6,914 bases of DNA. Source: Thermotoga sp. 4484_232 (GTDB lineage: Bacteria; Thermotogota; Thermotogae; Thermotogales; Thermotogaceae). The stretch lies in contig MZGO01000036.1 of NCBI GenBank assembly GCA_002084985.1, forward strand, positions 1 to 6,914. Reading direction: 5' to 3'. The notes under the pieces are model-generated. The model ran no database searches and was not told where the DNA came from. It saw nothing but the letters and a program-made list of their open reading frames with translations. Below are positions 5,791 to 6,914 of the stretch, in pieces (within the stretch, counting starts at the first letter, position 1; each line of letters begins with the position of its first letter). The position numbers and the translations under genes are program-made.

Positions 5791-5823
5791 ATGCGCCTTT
5801 TTGAAAGGCGCAAAAGAGTATGA
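5791..5823 (+). CDS. 10-codon leader ORF overlapping the tldD start
   Basis: ATG 5791 opens a 10-codon frame (M R L F E R R K R V) ending at TGA 5821-5823, which overlaps the tldD ATG at 5820-5822 in ATGA. The extended SD AAGGAGGTGA (5778-5787), nearly full anti-SD complementarity, is ideally placed for this ATG (6 bases from GGAGG) and far from the tldD ATG. The peptide is strongly basic, with four Arg and one Lys. Nearly its whole length is a perfect hairpin. It may be a translated leader that couples to tldD, or the ATG may be incidental and the SD meant for tldD. Expression is not shown by sequence alone. Confidence 0.4.
   Translation: MRLFERRKRV
5793..5811 (+). promoter_or_regulatory. 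Perfect 8-bp hairpin between the SD and the tldD start
   Basis: GCGCCTTT (5793-5800) and AAAGGCGC (5804-5811) are exact inverted repeats around a TTG loop. The stem has five G-C pairs, is 5 bases after the SD, and ends 8 bases before the tldD ATG. There is no T-run on either side in either orientation, so it is not a Rho-independent terminator. In mRNA it could shorten the distance between SD and ATG, or act as a thermometer or a barrier opened by leader translation. Confidence 0.7.
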
Positions 5824-6914
5824 ATACTGAAGAAATCAGAGGTATACTGGAGGAACTGGTTGATGCGGTGGAAGGTGTTGTACAGCTTAGGTATCACTCA
5901 AGAAAGACAAGACAGATCTCCTTTCAGAATGGAAGAATAAGGAACGTTGAATCTGGAAGGATAGCAGGTGTGGGAGTTCGCGTGTGGGTCAATGGAATCT
6001 GGGGTTTCTCTTCGACAACGGACATTTCAAAAGATTCCATATATAAGACTATAAAAGAAGCTTTCAATTCCGCGAAAATGGGAGAAGGTTTGAAAGAGAA
6101 AGTTGTCGATAGGTTAACAACAAGACCGAAAAGGGGGGTGCTGAAGGTAGAAGAAACAAGACCTCTTGAAGAGATCTCCCTGGATGAGAAGATCGAACTG
6201 GTTCGGAAATTGGATGAAAGCCCTAGGAAGCTCAGCAGCAAGGTCGCATCCACCCTTGCAAGGTATACGGAGATGATCGATGAAAAGGTCATCGTAACCT
6301 CATATGGAACGAGTGTCATTTATAAAGATTCAAAGGTTGACGCCGTCGTATACGTAGTTGCATCCTCCAATGGAGAGATGGAAACAGGATTCTTCTCAGT
6401 CGGTGCAACTGGTGGATGGGGAGAGCTTTTCAGACGTTTCAAGCCTGAAGATATGGTGGAAGAAGCTGTGAAAATAGCTGTCAACAAACTCGGTGCCAAA
6501 TATCCTGAGGGAGGTGTTCATACCGTTGTTCTCCACCCATCGCTCGTAGGGGTTCTCGCTCATGAAGCCATCGGTCACACCGTTGAAGCTGATTTCGTCC
6601 TTTCAGGATCCATAGTGAAAGGAAAGATCGGTGAGAAGGTTGCGAGTGAATTGATAACTCTAGTGGATAGCCCAAATCCTCAAATAGAGAAGGGAGCATC
6701 AGGTATCTTGCTTGTGGACGATGAAGGCGTCGATCCAATGGAAGTCAAGGTGATAGAAAACGGCGTTTTGAAATCATACCTTCACGATTCAGAATCTTCT
6801 ACCATATTCGGCGTGGAGAATACGGGTAACGCAAGAGCTTTCTTGTATTCTGATGAACCTATAATAAGGATGAGAAATACTTACATTCTCCCTGGAGAGA
6901 CGGATCCGGAAGAG
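5820..6914 (+). CDS. tldD: TldD metalloprotease (TldD/PmbA family), 3' end beyond window
   Basis: The frame is open for 365 codons to the window edge; family members run about 460-480 residues, so roughly 100 are missing. TldD forms a heterodimer with TldE/PmbA, a zinc peptidase that degrades unfolded peptides and in some bacteria matures microcin B17-type products. The zinc/catalytic motif HEAIGH is at 248-253 in LAHEAIGHTVEAD. Other family signatures are FQNGRI near 35-40, GVGVRVW (51-57), GFSST (62-66), KYPEGGVHTVVL (227-238), LVDD (about 306) and NTGNARAF near 337-344. The last zinc ligand, a Cys in E. coli TldD, lies beyond the window. ATG 5820 is the first possible start in frame; a stop at 5802-5804 lies upstream. 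It has no well-placed SD of its own and overlaps the leader ORF stop, so coupled translation or a hairpin-assisted SD is likely. The protein has no signal peptide. A pmbA gene may follow. Confidence 0.93.
   Translation, partial: MNTEEIRGILEELVDAVEGVVQLRYHSRKTRQISFQNGRIRNVESGRIAGVGVRVWVNGIWGFSSTTDISKDSIYKTIKEAFNSAKMGEGLKEKVVDRLTTRPKRGVLKVEETRPLEEISLDEKIELVRKLDESPRKLSSKVASTLARYTEMIDEKVIVTSYGTSVIYKDSKVDAVVYVVASSNGEMETGFFSVGATGGWGELFRRFKPEDMVEEAVKIAVNKLGAKYPEGGVHTVVLHPSLVGVLAHEAIGHTVEADFVLSGSIVKGKIGEKVASELITLVDSPNPQIEKGASGILLVDDEGVDPMEVKVIENGVLKSYLHDSESSTIFGVENTGNARAFLYSDEPIIRMRNTYILPGETDPEE

Noticed and set aside
5817..5828. AGTAT/ATACT inverted repeat over the tldD ATG
   Set aside because: Short and A-T rich with a loop too small to form the full stem; negligible stability.
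5924..6319. 131-codon reverse-strand open frame
   Set aside because: It lies opposite tldD, has no family signature and no SD; a shadow of the real gene.

Overview
The window reads as chromosomal DNA of a thermophilic anaerobe, most likely a Thermotoga relative. This is inference from the gene set: an archaeal-type Ogg2 glycosylase, an archaeal-type C-terminal-cysteine peroxiredoxin, a PerR regulator, a GufA-like ZIP transporter and TldD. Codons are purine-rich with frequent AGA/AGG arginines, Shine-Dalgarno (SD) sites are strong, and TTG starts occur. All recognisable genes are on the + strand.

Left part (1-945) is wreckage. It begins with the 5' half of a glycerophosphodiester phosphodiesterase gene that loses homology near base 159, where a perfect 58-bp tandem duplication (156-271) begins. 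Next comes a textbook vegetative promoter (TTGACA, 17-bp spacer, TATAAT; 302-330). It faces a degraded substrate-binding-domain gene (390-885) with an internal deletion, a frameshift and a lost 3' end. A GC-rich hairpin (890-912) precedes the first intact gene.

Central part (946-5354) is a tight run of six intact genes. The first four form an oxidative-damage and metal theme: ogg (8-oxoguanine repair), perR (peroxide-sensing Fur-family repressor), a peroxiredoxin, and a ZIP metal transporter. A 24-bp near-perfect inverted repeat between perR and the peroxiredoxin gene is a good candidate PerR operator. The next two genes, an SH3b-NlpC/P60 endopeptidase and an S66 LD-carboxypeptidase, overlap by 4 bases. 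Neither shows a signal peptide, so cytoplasmic murein-peptide recycling is likely.

Right part (5355-5790) is a second scar. It holds a diverged copy of the ZIP gene's 3' end, fused to a frameshifted coding remnant that I could not identify. After it comes a strong SD, a 10-codon leader ORF containing a perfect 8-bp hairpin, and tldD, whose ATG overlaps the leader stop codon and which runs off the window end.

The most unusual items are the tldD leader/hairpin, the two gene graveyards flanking the intact operon, and the consensus promoter that now faces a pseudogene. I see no CRISPR array, RNA gene, transposase or clear Rho-independent terminator.
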